A stretch of DNA of 6,183 nt from an uncultured Lachnospiraceae bacterium (GTDB taxonomy: Bacteria; Bacillota; Clostridia; Lachnospirales; Lachnospiraceae). Below the pieces are notes generated by a model that had not been told where the DNA came from, did no database searches, and was given only the letters and a program-made list of their open reading frames with translations. Each line of letters opens with the position of its first letter. Position 1 is the first letter of the stretch. Below, piece by piece: positions 5,069 to 6,183 of the stretch. Position numbers and translations under genes: made by a program. The stretch lies in contig CANQEB010000151.1 of NCBI GenBank assembly GCA_947594085.1, positions 1 to 6,183 on the forward strand, read 5' to 3'.

Positions 5069-6183
5069 ATGAAGAGAGAGACAGTCATCGTTTTGGATTT
5101 CGGGGGACAGTACAATCAGCTGGTGGCCCGCAGAGTCCGGGAGTGCAATGTGTACTGCGAGATTTATTCTTATCGGACGGAGCTTGAAAAGATCAAGGCA
5201 ATGAATCCGAAGGGCATTATTTTGACGGGCGGACCGAACAGCTGCTATGAAGAGGGAGCGCCGACATATACAAAGGAATTGTTTGAGCTCGGCATTCCGG
5301 TGCTCGGGCTGTGTTACGGTGCGCAGCTGATGCAGTTTGTGCTCGGAGGCGAGGTGAAGCACGCCCCGGTGCGCGAATACGGCAAAATCGAGGTGACGGT
5401 CGATCGTTCCTGCAGATTGTTTGAGAATGTGTCGGAGAAAACAATCTGCTGGATGAGCCACAATGATTACATCGCGAAGATCGCGCCGGGCTTCCGCATC
5501 ACCGCGCACACGGCGGACTGTCCGGTGGCGGCGACGGAGAATGAGCAGCAAAAGCTCTACGCAATCCAGTTCCATCCGGAGGTGTTACATACACAGGAAG
5601 GCACGAAGATGCTGGAAAACTTTGTGCTGCGCGTCTGTGGCTGCGCCGGGGACTGGCGCATGGATTCGTTTGTGGAGGAATCCATCAAAGCGATTCGCGC
5701 GAAGGTCGGAGGCGGCAAGGTGCTCTGCGCGCTCTCGGGCGGCGTGGATTCGTCCGTGGCGGCGGTGCTGCTGGCAAAGGCGGTCGGCGAACAGCTGACC
5801 TGCGTATTTGTGGATCACGGGCTGCTGCGCAAAAATGAGGGGGACGAGGTGGAGGCTGTATTCGGCCCGGACGGTCCGTACCGCCTGAATTTTATCCGCA
5901 TGAATGCGCAGGAGCGTTTTTACAAAAAGCTGGCTGGTGTTTCCGAGCCGGAGAAGAAGCGCAAGATCATCGGCGAAGAGTTTATCCGTGTCTTTGAGGA
6001 AGAGGCAAAGAAGATCGGCGCGGTCGATTTTCTGGTGCAGGGGACGATCTACCCGGACGTGGTGGAGAGCGGTCTCGGCGGCGAGTCGGCCGTCATCAAG
6101 TCCCACCACAACGTGGGCGGCCTGCCGGATTATGTGGACTTCAAGGAGATCACCGAGCCGCTGCGCGACCTGTTCAAGGACGA
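5069..6183 (+). CDS. guaA: GMP synthase (glutamine-hydrolysing), 3' end outside window
   Basis: GuaA converts XMP to GMP using ATP and glutamine, the last step of guanine nucleotide synthesis in the cytoplasm. The first 371 codons of an expected roughly 510 are present. The class I glutamine amidotransferase domain covers about residues 5-190, with the start block [15 protein letters not shown] (9-23), nucleophile Cys82 in GLCYGAQ, and His169 and Glu171 in FHPEV completing the triad. The ATP-pyrophosphatase domain follows, with the P-loop SGGVDSS (223-229), [10 protein letters not shown] (248-257) and the conserved [11 protein letters not shown] (343-353). The C-terminal dimerisation domain is beyond the window. 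ATG at 5069 is chosen because GGAGAGG lies just upstream and the protein then starts as the family does. In-frame ATGs at 4985 and 4997 would add 28 or 24 residues without good binding sites. All catalytic residues are intact. Confidence 0.97.
   Translation, partial: MKRETVIVLDFGGQYNQLVARRVRECNVYCEIYSYRTELEKIKAMNPKGIILTGGPNSCYEEGAPTYTKELFELGIPVLGLCYGAQLMQFVLGGEVKHAPVREYGKIEVTVDRSCRLFENVSEKTICWMSHNDYIAKIAPGFRITAHTADCPVAATENEQQKLYAIQFHPEVLHTQEGTKMLENFVLRVCGCAGDWRMDSFVEESIKAIRAKVGGGKVLCALSGGVDSSVAAVLLAKAVGEQLTCVFVDHGLLRKNEGDEVEAVFGPDGPYRLNFIRMNAQERFYKKLAGVSEPEKKRKIIGEEFIRVFEEEAKKIGAVDFLVQGTIYPDVVESGLGGESAVIKSHHNVGGLPDYVDFKEITEPLRDLFKD

Noticed and set aside
5005..5187. 60-codon frame overlapping the guaA start
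   Set aside because: It overlaps conserved guaA sequence in another frame and lacks a suitably spaced ribosome binding site.

Overview
The window reads as ordinary chromosome from a low-to-mid GC Gram-positive anaerobe, most likely a Lachnospiraceae-type member of the Clostridia. Supporting this are AGGAG-type ribosome binding sites, a CmpB-like membrane protein (PF06541) typical of gut Firmicutes, a lactate-racemase-type nickel cofactor protein (LarC), and the protein sequences of thioredoxin and GMP synthase. No phage, insertion sequence, CRISPR array, tRNA or rRNA was seen. The taxonomic placement is inference.

Layout: (1) 1-555, 3' part of a PF06541 membrane protein, + strand. (2) 640-1944, an acyltransferase-3 family membrane protein with an unusual charged, repeat-bearing N-terminal tail, + strand, probably in the same transcription unit. 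(3) 2073-2579, a hypoxanthine/deoxyinosine-type DNA glycosylase of the uracil-DNA glycosylase superfamily, + strand. (4) 2580-2700, a convergent intergenic region with small hairpins. (5) 2701-4164, larC on the - strand, here a single reading frame joining the LarC1 and LarC2 parts. (6) 4177-4526, a 350-base divergent control region. (7) 4527-4829, a thioredoxin, + strand, followed by a hairpin terminator. (8) 5069 to the window end, the first 371 codons of guaA (GMP synthase), + strand, behind its own promoter and a leader of about 145 bases.

The genes do not form one pathway. The first two are envelope proteins. The glycosylase repairs deaminated purines, larC serves nickel-pincer cofactor synthesis (no larA, larB or larE partner is visible), and thioredoxin and guaA are housekeeping genes with separate promoters.

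The most interesting non-coding part is the larC/thioredoxin divergent region. It holds two long hairpins (4241-4290 and 4427-4468). Each lies close to a predicted transcription start, one for each direction. The region also contains a 17/18-base direct repeat 200 bases apart and three copies of the heptamer GATACGG. I found no clear new multi-gene system in this window.
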